Shown here one piece after another: positions 9,501 through 16,451 of a stretch of 64,000 nucleotides of DNA (position 1 is the stretch's first letter; each line of letters opens with the position of its first letter). The stretch spans positions 62,001 to 126,000 of the forward strand of contig CAYXHM010000003.1 of NCBI GenBank assembly GCA_964464965.1, written 5' to 3'. Below the pieces are notes generated by a model, which did not search any database, had not been told where the DNA came from, and worked only from the letters and a program-made list of their open reading frames with translations. Both the position numbers and the translations under genes were made by a program. Origin of the DNA: UBA5543 sp964464965 (GTDB lineage: Bacteria; Bacteroidota; Bacteroidia; Chitinophagales; Chitinophagaceae).

Positions 9501-10988
9501 GAAAAAGCCAAACAGAAGAAAAAAGCAGAACGTAAAAAAAGAAGAAGCACAACACCTGATGTGAGCGATATAGAACGCTTTAGCGGCCGCTTGCTGACAA
9601 TGGTGAAACGTACTACAGTAAATGTGACGGAAAACTCGGGTACGACACTGCCAGGCTATATGGACAGTACCAGGTTTATGGGAATAAACGACCGTACTAT
9701 GGCACCCGGCTTCAACTTTGTATATGGCTACCAGCCAGACAGGCCATGGCTGGAGAGGCAGGCAACTAACAACAAGCTGAGCCGGGATTCGCTGTTCAAT
9801 GCACAGTTTCAGCAGCAATATTCGCAGACTATAAACCTGGTAACGACACTTGAGCCTATCAAAGACCTGCGTATAGATATGACTTTGACGCAGACCTTCA
9901 GCAAATCTCTGAATGAGCTGTTTAAGGATACCTCGTTTGGAGCTACGGGTGTATTTACACACAATAATATTTATGAAACAGGTTCGTTTACGGTGTCTTA
10001 TATAGGGCTGAAAACCTTGTTCCAGGGTGGCGGTGTTAATACAGGTGCTTTCGCACAAATGATGAACAACAGGACCACCATATCTGACAGGTTGGGCGCA
10101 GCAAATCCTTATGTAAATGGGGCAACAAATCCTAGTAACGCAGACTATAAAAAAGGCTATACTGAATACTCCCAGGATGTATTGATACCATCATTCATAT
10201 CGGCATACACCGGTAAAAAAGCAAGTGATGTCGGCCTTATCAATTACGATAACAGGAATATACGCAACAATCCTTTTAAAGCTTATAAACCTATGCCTAA
10301 CTGGCGTGTGCGGTATAATGGCCTGACGAAAATACCCGTAATCGGGGATGTATTCAGTAACCTGGTTGTAAACCATGCCTATACAGGCACGCTTTCTATG
10401 AATAGCTTTGTATCGGCACTATACTACCAGGATATATACAACCTTGGTTTCCCTTCGTTTATAGATTCTAACTCAGGCAACTTTGTACCATTCTTCCAGG
10501 TGCCTAATATTACTATATCGGAACAACTGAACCCATTGATAGGTTTTGATGCCGCAATGAAAAACAACCTGACAGGTAGCTTTGAATATCGCAAATCGCG
10601 CACGGTGAGCCTGAGCCTGATAGACTACCAGGTGAGTGAAACTAACAGCACCGAATATGTAGCGGGCCTTGGATACAGGGTGAAAGGGCTGATACTGCCG
10701 TTTGAAATATTTGGAGTGAAACAACTGAAAAATGAACTGAATTTCAAAGTAGATGTATCTGTAAGAGATGACAAGACCAGCAATAACTACCTGGCACAGA
10801 ACTTAAGTATAGTAACACGTGGGCAAAAAGTAATTACAATATCACCGTCTGTTAATTATATAGTAAGTGATAAACTGACACTACGCTTCTTCTTTGACAG
10901 GCGCAGAAGCATACCGTACATTACCAGCTCTTACCCTATAACTACTACCCGTGCCGGTGTAACCCTCAGGTTTATATTTGCACAGTAG
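3567..10988 (+). CDS. sprA: SprA, outer-membrane translocon of the type IX secretion system
   Basis: SprA (also called Sov) is the very large beta-barrel through which T9SS cargo crosses the outer membrane. The 2473-residue length matches the family, which is about 2300-2500. The N-terminus has Lys residues followed by LVLMLLLLVVIANVAA, a signal peptide. The TTG at 3567 is preferred because it supplies the basic N-region; the ATG at 3603 would remove it. Typical SprA features include repeated 'gNvdi.fgg..q..' strands near residues 150-220, DPEGSVYIDDFEGT near 845, and a C-terminus ending in an aromatic beta-strand (TTRAGVTLRFIFAQ). A Lys/Glu-rich insert lies near residues 1920-2000. Two T9SS client proteins are encoded elsewhere in the window (40439-42043 and 49440-50990). 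Confidence 0.96.
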   Translation: MTGKNFGYKLVLMLLLLVVIANVAARDIDDPFDYDEPADDTTAKQKDTTQLKFPIYDNTGTPQNQVPASIDLQDPQNIEQEVEYSPEDTGYYFSEKLSDRYLGAPTFMTFDEYMKYQSKKDEQTYWKRRMDALTLFNKKPDLPVMYKKGLFDRLFGGNTISVKPQGNVDITFGGNWQNIQNPTLPQRAQKYGVFDFDMQMNVNLLATVGEKLKLNISNNTNATFDYQNIQKLEYVGNEDEIIKKVEAGNISFPLNSSLISGVQSLFGIKTQLQFGKLWVTSVLSQQKSKRQSLTIQGGAQTQQFAIKADDYEENRHFLMAQYFRNNYNNALATFPVISSLVTINKIEVWITNSTGATDGVRNIIGFMDLGENAPYREIMRGQPKPVPNGLPDNYSNQLYSSLQQIPGIRTQGNTHLISGTGFSLKEGTDYSAVTARKLNTTEYSYNPQLGYISLNTQINPNDVLVVAYRYTYNGQTYQVGEFAEDLPPATGQQQPGQPGQPTQPSGNTQKVLFMKMLKTNSPSPRLPMWDLMMKNIYALGGLGVSKDEFRLNVLYQDPGGGEKRYLPEGEKAGVPLITLLNLDRLNFQNDPAPDGIFDFVEGITINTQQGKIIFPVLEPFGNDLRPALGSNTQLENKYLYGILYDSTKTVARQFQQNNRYVIKGSYRSSSSSEIFLGGFNIPQNSVSVSAGGQRLVENVDYQIDYGLGRLKILNSGILNSGIPINVQYEDNATFGFQVQNFLGTRLDYFVNDKFTLGGTYMRLTERPFTQKTNVGEDPIKNTVIGLDANYQSETPAITRLLDKLPLFSTSAPSFLNVSGEVAGLMPSHPRQIDVLDPEGSVYIDDFEGTRSSYDLKFPANAWTLSSTPAGAVNRNNVELFPESRENNNLAYGKNRARLAWYFLEPTLVDPNNGVPQYVKDDPNQHYIRLVQQTEVFPDRSNLSLQNALSTLDLAYFPNERGPYNFDTDGITPDGKLTNPQGRWGGIMRAIDNSDFEQSNVEFIEFWMMDPFIGRSGAQGGSLYINLGNVSEDVLKDSRMFFENGITYPKNLSQLTESRWGYTPVFQQQITRAFENDPAARTTQDVGYDGLENEEERQFFTQYLSQMAAKGLPQQVIDQINADPAADDYRYFRAQEYEDNNTNVISRYKKFNNPHGNSPVSDGSSSFSFAGTNIPESEDINRDNTLNESEDYYQYRLDIQPNMQVGTNYIINKNEVDVNLPNGSKARETWYQFKIPIQEYSNVVGGIADFRSIRFMRMFLTGFQDSVVMRFARLELGRNNWRRYLFSLQDPGENIPSNDNTEFSVQSVSLEENSKRQPVPYVIPPGVNRQQANVSSGQSIQLNEQSLSLQVCNLKDGDARAVFKEVNVDMRQFTGLRMFVHAESRIGQTPLNNGDVKAIVRIGSDFINNYYEYQIPLKISQPGNASAGEVWPEENRIDLVLEDLVKAKTERNAQGLTTFVPYRTVAPNGNTIVVVGNPNIGEAKTIMLGISNPQKDNNPLDDGQNKCAEVWFNELRLVGLDEKPGYAASGKVSLQMADLGNINLSGSMHTQGYGSIDQKLNQRFRDNFYQYSASTNLNMGKLLPRTWGLQLPLFLGYSENISNPQYDPYDRDVTYKNKLNSATDARQRDSLRKTAQDYSSVLSVNVSNVRVTGNPDKPATKNRPWDIKNFDVSYAYNKQLKRNPVLEKDELLDQKAGLGYTYTIKSKSIEPFKKLIKTKSPWAMLIKDFNFKLLPANFTFRTDLQKIFNETQVRNVTNDPIEIQPTYFKNFLWSRTYTTRWELARSLSFDYTASNNSRVDEPYGPVDTQSEKDTLWNNFSRLGRNTFYTQQFNASYTPPLQKIPLLDWTNMRLTYGNTYSWTAASRLAYNQGNIIGNTQTKQANGELNFDRLYNKQRWLRAVNQPKPRKNPADTAAKKAMKDLRGNQDTDVKAKQEKVKEKFDIDKAIEELAGKMTNEQLDSTRKVFIAEEEARLKAEKEKAKQKKKAERKKRRSTTPDVSDIERFSGRLLTMVKRTTVNVTENSGTTLPGYMDSTRFMGINDRTMAPGFNFVYGYQPDRPWLERQATNNKLSRDSLFNAQFQQQYSQTINLVTTLEPIKDLRIDMTLTQTFSKSLNELFKDTSFGATGVFTHNNIYETGSFTVSYIGLKTLFQGGGVNTGAFAQMMNNRTTISDRLGAANPYVNGATNPSNADYKKGYTEYSQDVLIPSFISAYTGKKASDVGLINYDNRNIRNNPFKAYKPMPNWRVRYNGLTKIPVIGDVFSNLVVNHAYTGTLSMNSFVSALYYQDIYNLGFPSFIDSNSGNFVPFFQVPNITISEQLNPLIGFDAAMKNNLTGSFEYRKSRTVSLSLIDYQVSETNSTEYVAGLGYRVKGLILPFEIFGVKQLKNELNFKVDVSVRDDKTSNNYLAQNLSIVTRGQKVITISPSVNYIVSDKLTLRFFFDRRRSIPYITSSYPITTTRAGVTLRFIFAQ

Positions 10989-11071
10989 TAATGTATTGCT
11001 ACAGCAGTAAGAAAAACATATACATCCTATACCAGATGACAATTATCACAAAATGTTTAGGGCTTAAGTGT

Positions 11072-11079
11072 TATATTTG
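11072..11079 (+). promoter_or_regulatory. TAnnTTTG -7 box upstream of paaA
   Basis: TATATTTG fits the Bacteroidota -7 consensus TAnnTTTG and lies 22 nt before the paaA ATG, predicting a short 5' leader. No clear -33 TTG is seen at ideal spacing; TTTAG lies around 11055. Confidence 0.6.
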
Positions 11080-11101
11080 TAGCTAATAAAATTGCTATAT
11101 T

Positions 11102-12058
11102 ATGACGGTACGTGATTTTCAGGAGCATTTTGATGAGAAGATAGATAAAGAGGTGGCCATAGAACCGCGCGACTGGATGCCTGATAACTATCGTAAAACA
11201 TTAATACGCCAGATATCGCAACATGCACATAGTGAAATAGTAGGTATGTTGCCGGAGGGTAACTGGATAACACGAGCCCCAAGCCTGCGCCGCAAGGCAG
11301 TATTGCTGGCAAAAGTGCAGGATGAAGCAGGCCATGGCCTGTACCTGTACAGCGCGGCGGAAACGCTGGGTATTACCCGGGATGAAATGTATGAGCAGCT
11401 ACATACAGGCAAAGCAAAATATTCATCTATATTCAACTATCCCACCACCAGCTGGGCCGATATGGGCGCTATAGGCTGGCTGGTAGATGGCGCTGCCATT
11501 ATGAACCAGGTAGCACTCTGCCGCACTTCTTACGGACCATACGCACGCGCAATGGTGCGTGTATGTAAAGAGGAAAGTTTTCATCAAAGGCAGGGATATG
11601 AAATACTGCTGCAGATGTCTAAAGGAACAGAGATACAACGCAGGATGGTGCAGGAATCAATAAATCGCTGGTGGTGGCCATCATTAATGATGTTTGGCCC
11701 GCCCGATGACGACAGCCCGAACACAGCACAGAGTATGAGGTGGAGGGTAAAACGTTTTACCAACGATGAACTGCGCCAGCGCTTTGTAGATGTAACAGTG
11801 GAACAATGTAATATACTGGGCATGAAACTGCCTGATGATAAACTGAAGTGGAATGAAGAGAGAGGGCATTATGATTTTGGCGAGATAGACTGGGAAGAAT
11901 TCTGGAACGTGGTAAATGGCAACGGCCCCTGCAATAAAGAGCGGCTGGCTGCAAGGGTAAAAGCATGGGAAGATGGGCAATGGGTACGCGACGCGGCACT
12001 TGCCTATGCTGAAAAACGTAAAGCCCGCGCGGATAAAAAAGAAACTAAAGCGGCGTAG
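11102..12058 (+). CDS. paaA: Phenylacetyl-CoA epoxidase catalytic subunit PaaA
   Basis: PaaA is the di-iron subunit of the multicomponent 1,2-phenylacetyl-CoA epoxidase, which opens aerobic phenylacetate breakdown by forming the ring epoxide. At 318 residues it matches the family (about 310-330). The ferritin-like helices carry iron-ligand patterns, with QDEAGHGLYLY at about residues 75-85 and KEESFHQRQGYE at about 157-168, each having the Glu-x-x-His arrangement. NRWWWPSLMMFGPPD is a typical PaaA segment. paaB follows after 33 nt and paaC after a further 15 nt, forming an operon. Confidence 0.96.
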   Translation: MTVRDFQEHFDEKIDKEVAIEPRDWMPDNYRKTLIRQISQHAHSEIVGMLPEGNWITRAPSLRRKAVLLAKVQDEAGHGLYLYSAAETLGITRDEMYEQLHTGKAKYSSIFNYPTTSWADMGAIGWLVDGAAIMNQVALCRTSYGPYARAMVRVCKEESFHQRQGYEILLQMSKGTEIQRRMVQESINRWWWPSLMMFGPPDDDSPNTAQSMRWRVKRFTNDELRQRFVDVTVEQCNILGMKLPDDKLKWNEERGHYDFGEIDWEEFWNVVNGNGPCNKERLAARVKAWEDGQWVRDAALAYAEKRKARADKKETKAA

Positions 12059-12091
12059 TAAAATTTAATAAAGAAAGACACATAACAGCAT

Positions 12092-12394
12092 ATGGCTGAA
12101 GAACAAGTTAAGAAGAACGAGTGGCCCTTGTGGGAAGTATTTATACGCAGCAAGGCGGGGCTTGACCATAAACACGCAGGTAGCCTGCACGCTATAGATG
12201 CCATGATGGCTATAGAGAACGCCCGGGATGTGTACACACGCAGAATGGAAGGCGTAAGTATATGGGTGGTAGAAAGCAAGAACGTACATGCATCTGAGCC
12301 GGATAACGCTGCGTCAATGTTTGAACCGTCTAACGACAAGATATACAGGCACCCTACCTTTTATGACCTGCCTGATGAGTTAACCCACATGTAA
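12092..12394 (+). CDS. paaB: Phenylacetyl-CoA epoxidase subunit PaaB
   Basis: This 100-residue protein matches PaaB, the small subunit of the phenylacetyl-CoA epoxidase complex. Characteristic segments are WPLWEVFIRSKAGLDHKHAG near the N-terminus, DAMMAIENARDVYTRR in the middle and SIWVVESKNVHAS after it. It has no metal site of its own; in the family it bridges other subunits of the complex. Its position between paaA and paaC is canonical. Confidence 0.95.
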   Translation: MAEEQVKKNEWPLWEVFIRSKAGLDHKHAGSLHAIDAMMAIENARDVYTRRMEGVSIWVVESKNVHASEPDNAASMFEPSNDKIYRHPTFYDLPDELTHM

Positions 12395-12409
12395 TTTTTG
12401 CAGTAAAGT

Positions 12410-13228
12410 ATGAAGAACAGGATTTTATATACGCTGCAGCTGGCGGATAACGCACTTATATATGGACACAGGCTGGGCGAATGGTGTGGCCACGGCCCTA
12501 TACTGGAGCAGGACATAGCTTTGACAAACATATCCCTGGACTATATAGGACAGGCGCGCAGCCTGTACCAGCATGCGGCTAATATGTTTAACACATTGCC
12601 GGAAGCAGAAAAATTAGCATTTTTTTTATCTGTACCGCTGGAGGAGAAAATAAAGAAAGGGGAACAACTGGATGAAGATGACCTTGCCTATCTGCGTGAT
12701 GGTTGGGATTTCAGAAATGCGCTATTGACAGAACAACCCAATGGCAACTGGGCAATGACCATAGCCCGTGCTTTTTTCTTCGATACCTTTCAGCATATAT
12801 ACTATACCTCTTTATTAAAAAGCAAAGATCCGCAACTGGCAGCTATTGCAGAAAAATCGTTGAAAGAAGTTACTTACCATAAACGCTGGAGCGCCGAATG
12901 GGTGATACGCCTGGGTGACGGCACCGCGGAAAGTAAAGCAAAAATTCAGGATGCTATCAACCACCTTTGGTCATATACCGGAGAACTGTTTGCTAATAGC
13001 AGTGCAGAGAATGCTCTGTTACCAGAAGGGATAAGTGTAGATACTGCATTGTTGCAACAACAGTGGCAGGATGCTGTAGCGGCTATATTGGAAGAGGCTA
13101 CGCTAATACAGCCCGAAAGCACATGGATGCACAAAGGCGGCAAAGAGGGTAAGCATACAGAACACCTGGGGTATATTCTCACAGAATTGCAATTTATGCA
13201 GCGCGCCTACCCGGGTATGGAGTGGTAG
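12410..13228 (+). CDS. paaC: Phenylacetyl-CoA epoxidase structural subunit PaaC
   Basis: PaaC is the ferritin-fold structural partner of PaaA, and the AC pair forms the epoxidase core. It has 272 residues; the family usually has about 250. Recognisable PaaC stretches are LADNALIYGHRLGEWCGHGP near the start, the DYIGQARSLYQHAA helix at about residues 45-58 and ITYHKRWSAEWVIRLGDGT-like sequence (here VTYHKRWSAEWVIRLGDG) at about 155-170. The gene starts 15 nt after paaB. Unlike most paa operons, paaD does not follow directly: three sugar-transfer genes occupying 5.5 kb intervene. Confidence 0.95.
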   Translation: MKNRILYTLQLADNALIYGHRLGEWCGHGPILEQDIALTNISLDYIGQARSLYQHAANMFNTLPEAEKLAFFLSVPLEEKIKKGEQLDEDDLAYLRDGWDFRNALLTEQPNGNWAMTIARAFFFDTFQHIYYTSLLKSKDPQLAAIAEKSLKEVTYHKRWSAEWVIRLGDGTAESKAKIQDAINHLWSYTGELFANSSAENALLPEGISVDTALLQQQWQDAVAAILEEATLIQPESTWMHKGGKEGKHTEHLGYILTELQFMQRAYPGMEW

Positions 13229-13279
13229 TGACAGCTTCCGCATATAACCTGTATATTTAGCCTGTAACCGCTACCTGTT

Positions 13280-13987
13280 TTGAACAATACTTGCACTATA
13301 ATATTGCCTTGTTATAACCCGCAACCCGGTTGGGCTGATAGGATTGTAGTGCAATACAAGGAAATAAAGGCTGTACTTCAAATACCTGTAAACATCGTGT
13401 TAGTAAATGATGGCAGCACAACCAACATCAGCACAGAAGATATAACATTGCTAAGCAGGTCTATAACTGGATTTGAATACATTAGTTATGCAGAAAACCG
13501 TGGTAAAGGCTATGCCTTGCGGAAAGGCGTTGCACTGGCTGAAACAGACATCATTATATATACAGATATAGATTTCCCATACACTACAGCCAGTTTTGCG
13601 GCTATATATCACAGCTTATATAATACTGGGTTTGATGTAGCAATAGGCGTTAAAAACAAAAATTACTATACGCAGGTACCACCAGCCCGGCGATACATAT
13701 CCAAAGCGTTGCGATGGATGTCCGGGATGTTTCTGAACATCCCGATCACCGATACGCAATGCGGACTTAAGGGCTTTAAGGCAGGTGTGAAGCAGGAGTT
13801 TCTGGACATAGATATAGACCGTTACCTGTTTGACCTGGAGTTCATCAGGAAAACAGCTAAAAAGGGATATAAATTATCTGCAACAGAGGTAACCCTTAAT
13901 AATGATGTTGTATTCAGGAATATGAACTATCGTTTATTAATGTCCGAAATGGTTGATTTTTTTAGAATTGTATTTAAGTTTAAATGA
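13280..13987 (+). CDS. Family 2 glycosyltransferase, polyprenyl-phosphate sugar synthase type
   Basis: This 235-residue GT-A enzyme resembles dolichol-/polyprenyl-phosphate mannose or glucose synthases (DPM1/ALG5 type), which load a sugar from a nucleotide donor onto a lipid phosphate. Evidence: the N-terminal strand TIILPCYNP, the VLVNDGS motif at about residues 40-46, a DxD motif in YTDIDFPYT (about 95-103) and the DTQCGLKGFKAG acceptor-site signature (about 156-167). There is no C-terminal membrane domain. The start appears to be TTG at 13280, and no ATG lies before the first conserved strand. The stop overlaps the start of the next gene (ATGA), so the two are translationally coupled. Lipid-linked sugar is the usual donor for GT-C enzymes, which fits the two genes downstream. 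Confidence 0.88.
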   Translation: MNNTCTIILPCYNPQPGWADRIVVQYKEIKAVLQIPVNIVLVNDGSTTNISTEDITLLSRSITGFEYISYAENRGKGYALRKGVALAETDIIIYTDIDFPYTTASFAAIYHSLYNTGFDVAIGVKNKNYYTQVPPARRYISKALRWMSGMFLNIPITDTQCGLKGFKAGVKQEFLDIDIDRYLFDLEFIRKTAKKGYKLSATEVTLNNDVVFRNMNYRLLMSEMVDFFRIVFKFK

Positions 13988-16287
13988 ATAACAAATTACT
14001 GCATCATGTCCTTGTATATATACTGGCGGCTATTGTTACGTACTATTTCTTAGGTTTAATTGTACAAGATCCGTACAGTAGCGTACACGAACTTGGTGGC
14101 GACGGGCTAAAAAACTACTATTCTTATCTTCAACATGCACTGCATGGCAATGGTTGGTGGTCCACATGCATGAACTATCCATATGGTGAACATATAATGT
14201 TTGTTGATGGTCAGCCATTACTTAGCATGACATTGGCCAGTTTACGCCCATACGTGCATCTTACCCCTTCAAATGTAACAGCAGTACTTAACCTGCTGAT
14301 GTCCTTTTCATTTTTCCTGGGTATCATATTTGTCTATAAACTTTTGCGCAGATACCAGGTACACACTGCATGGGCTATAGCTATGGCTTGCTGTATTGTG
14401 TGCCTCTCTCAGCAGAATCATGCGATGTTCGGCCATTATGGTTTGTCTTATGTGTGTATTATACCCATGTGGTTTTATTGGTTTACCCTTTACTACGACG
14501 GGGGTAAATTAAAATATCCCTGTTATGTATTTATCCTTACCTGCATCGCTATGTTTCTGCACCCATATACACTGGCATATATATTAGTGTGGACAGCGTC
14601 ATATGTGCTGGGATACTTTATACTAAGAAAAGAAACGGCCAGGCAAAAATTAAAACATGTTCTGCCGCTTGTTATATCCCTTGGCATAGCAATGGTGATA
14701 TTCAAAACGGTAGGTGCATTGACAGACCCTATTAAAGACCGTACAACATTTCCTCACGGTCTCTGGAACTATACTACGTTATTCAAAGACCTTTTTATGT
14801 CCAACAACAGTATATACTGGACATATTTGGCGGATGAAAAACTGATAGGGGAAAAACTCTTTGGTAGCTATGTATATGTTGGCGCAGCAACTGTGTTGGT
14901 TTTATATATCGTTCTACTGGTGCGGTTGTATATGTATATAAGGAAAATCCAGCCTCCTGCCGTACTTAATTATTCAGACTTCCCAAAAATCTGGTTATTC
15001 ATGGCAATTCTGTGCCTGCTGTTCAGTATGGGGGTGCCCTATATATGGAATATGCAATGGGTGCTGAATTATGTTTCGGCGCTGCGCCAGTTCCGGTCGC
15101 TGGACAGGTTTGGCCTGTTATATTATTATGTAGTTTCTGTTTTTTCAGCAGTAATGTTGTACAGGTTTATTATTCATTTTTCCGCGAGAAAAAAGTACGT
15201 GCTGACGCTCTTGTTTATTCTAACCGTGGCTTCGTGGATGTTTGAAGCATATGTGCTGATAGAGAACAAGATCAGAAAAAGAAGTTATGCCGCTAACTAT
15301 AATTACGATTTAGTCTTTAGCAGGCTGGACAAAAAACCGTGGCCTGATCTTTTAGCAGATGAAGGCTACAAGCCTGCTGATTTCCAGGCCATACTACACG
15401 CACCATTCTTTCATATCGGGTCTGAAAAAATATGGTTGCAATCCTCTGCATGGACACTGATACTTTCTACTATCGCAGCCATACAGCTTGATCTTCCACT
15501 TGTAGATGCCAATATGTCCCGAACATCATGGAGCCAGACATTTAAACAAATAAAAATTGCAGGTGGGCCATACACCTATAAGTCTATATTGTATGAAGTG
15601 GAGGATAACAGGCCGTATCTTTTTCTGACAGCAAAGGAAAGGCTAAACCCTGATGACCAATACCTGATCTCTGTTGCAGATTCTATTACCCAAACCGAAC
15701 AATTGGTGGTGTATGCATTATACCCTGAAAAACTCAGGCAAAGTGATGCAGCCGCTATTGCAAGGTTTAAACAAATGACAGCAGGAATGAAAACTGGTGA
15801 CAGTAGTATATCCAATAATATATTGTACTACAATCACTTTGACGATGCAGGAAATGACGATGCGTTTTATGGTACTCAATCCATGCCAGCTATAGCTTAT
15901 AAAGACTCCCTTATAGCAAGCATAAATATAGATAAGTGGCCCAAAAATGTGTTATATGAGTGTTCAGCCTGGTTCCACCTCAATGATAAAGATTATTCAA
16001 GTCCCAGTTTAGAACTGCATATGTTTGATACATTGTGGCAGCGTATAGATCTTCAGCCTGTCGCTTCGGCTATTTCTGGTACAGATAATCACCCTATGTG
16101 GTTCAGGGCATCGCAATACTTCACAATGAGGGAAGACTGTAAGGTTGTTCAGATATATGTGAAAGTAGGCCCGGATGATACCTACCACGCCCTTGACGAA
16201 ATTCTAGTGAGGCTGGTAAACGATACTGTAATGAGTAAAGACACACGAGGCCGTATCATGGTAAACAATCATCTGCTATCACGATAA
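13984..16287 (+). CDS. Multi-pass GT-C-like membrane protein, copy 1
   Basis: This 767-residue protein has about 10-11 hydrophobic segments in residues 1-450 and a soluble C-terminal half. I do not recognise a named family. The layout resembles GT-C glycosyltransferases: an acidic first extracytoplasmic loop with GGDGLKNYYSYLQHAL (about residues 38-53), then MNYPYGEHIMFVDGQP (about 62-77). In GT-C enzymes an Asp in this loop is usually catalytic. The C-terminal domain (about 460-767) contains NMSRTSWSQTFKQIKIAGG and ends IMVNNHLLSR. A closely related paralog (769 aa) follows at 16452. Coupling to the GT2 gene by a 4-nt overlap suggests it uses that gene's lipid-linked sugar; the acceptor is unknown. 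Confidence 0.75.
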   Translation: MNNKLLHHVLVYILAAIVTYYFLGLIVQDPYSSVHELGGDGLKNYYSYLQHALHGNGWWSTCMNYPYGEHIMFVDGQPLLSMTLASLRPYVHLTPSNVTAVLNLLMSFSFFLGIIFVYKLLRRYQVHTAWAIAMACCIVCLSQQNHAMFGHYGLSYVCIIPMWFYWFTLYYDGGKLKYPCYVFILTCIAMFLHPYTLAYILVWTASYVLGYFILRKETARQKLKHVLPLVISLGIAMVIFKTVGALTDPIKDRTTFPHGLWNYTTLFKDLFMSNNSIYWTYLADEKLIGEKLFGSYVYVGAATVLVLYIVLLVRLYMYIRKIQPPAVLNYSDFPKIWLFMAILCLLFSMGVPYIWNMQWVLNYVSALRQFRSLDRFGLLYYYVVSVFSAVMLYRFIIHFSARKKYVLTLLFILTVASWMFEAYVLIENKIRKRSYAANYNYDLVFSRLDKKPWPDLLADEGYKPADFQAILHAPFFHIGSEKIWLQSSAWTLILSTIAAIQLDLPLVDANMSRTSWSQTFKQIKIAGGPYTYKSILYEVEDNRPYLFLTAKERLNPDDQYLISVADSITQTEQLVVYALYPEKLRQSDAAAIARFKQMTAGMKTGDSSISNNILYYNHFDDAGNDDAFYGTQSMPAIAYKDSLIASINIDKWPKNVLYECSAWFHLNDKDYSSPSLELHMFDTLWQRIDLQPVASAISGTDNHPMWFRASQYFTMREDCKVVQIYVKVGPDDTYHALDEILVRLVNDTVMSKDTRGRIMVNNHLLSR

Positions 16288-16334
16288 TATATTTACCTTT
16301 CGTTATAAAAGCAGTTGTGTATTTTACAAAATGA
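16288..16334 (+). repeat. Duplicated 3' flank, first copy (resembles the paaD leader)
   Basis: About 45 nt after the stop of copy 1 align with the 45 nt between copy 2 and paaD (18762-18806). Both begin TATATT(T/C)ACCTTT and share GTTATAAA and TTG(T/C)GTA. The -7 box TAATTTTG of the paaD side reads TATTTTAC here. This marks the boundary of a tandem duplication that carried the downstream leader with it. Confidence 0.65.
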
Positions 16335-16451
16335 AACATGACACACTTCCATTGAGCTACTAAATAAAATGTAATGGATATGGGTGTAATGAAAGTATAA
16401 ATTGCTGATACCGGAAATGAAGAATTTTATAAAAATAATGCTCAGGAAATA

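Noticed and set aside
8922..10058. 378-codon open frame on the minus strand inside sprA
   Set aside because: The translation is rich in Cys, Phe and His without any domain, no start signal is seen, and sprA is intact on the other strand. It is a shadow of sprA codon use.
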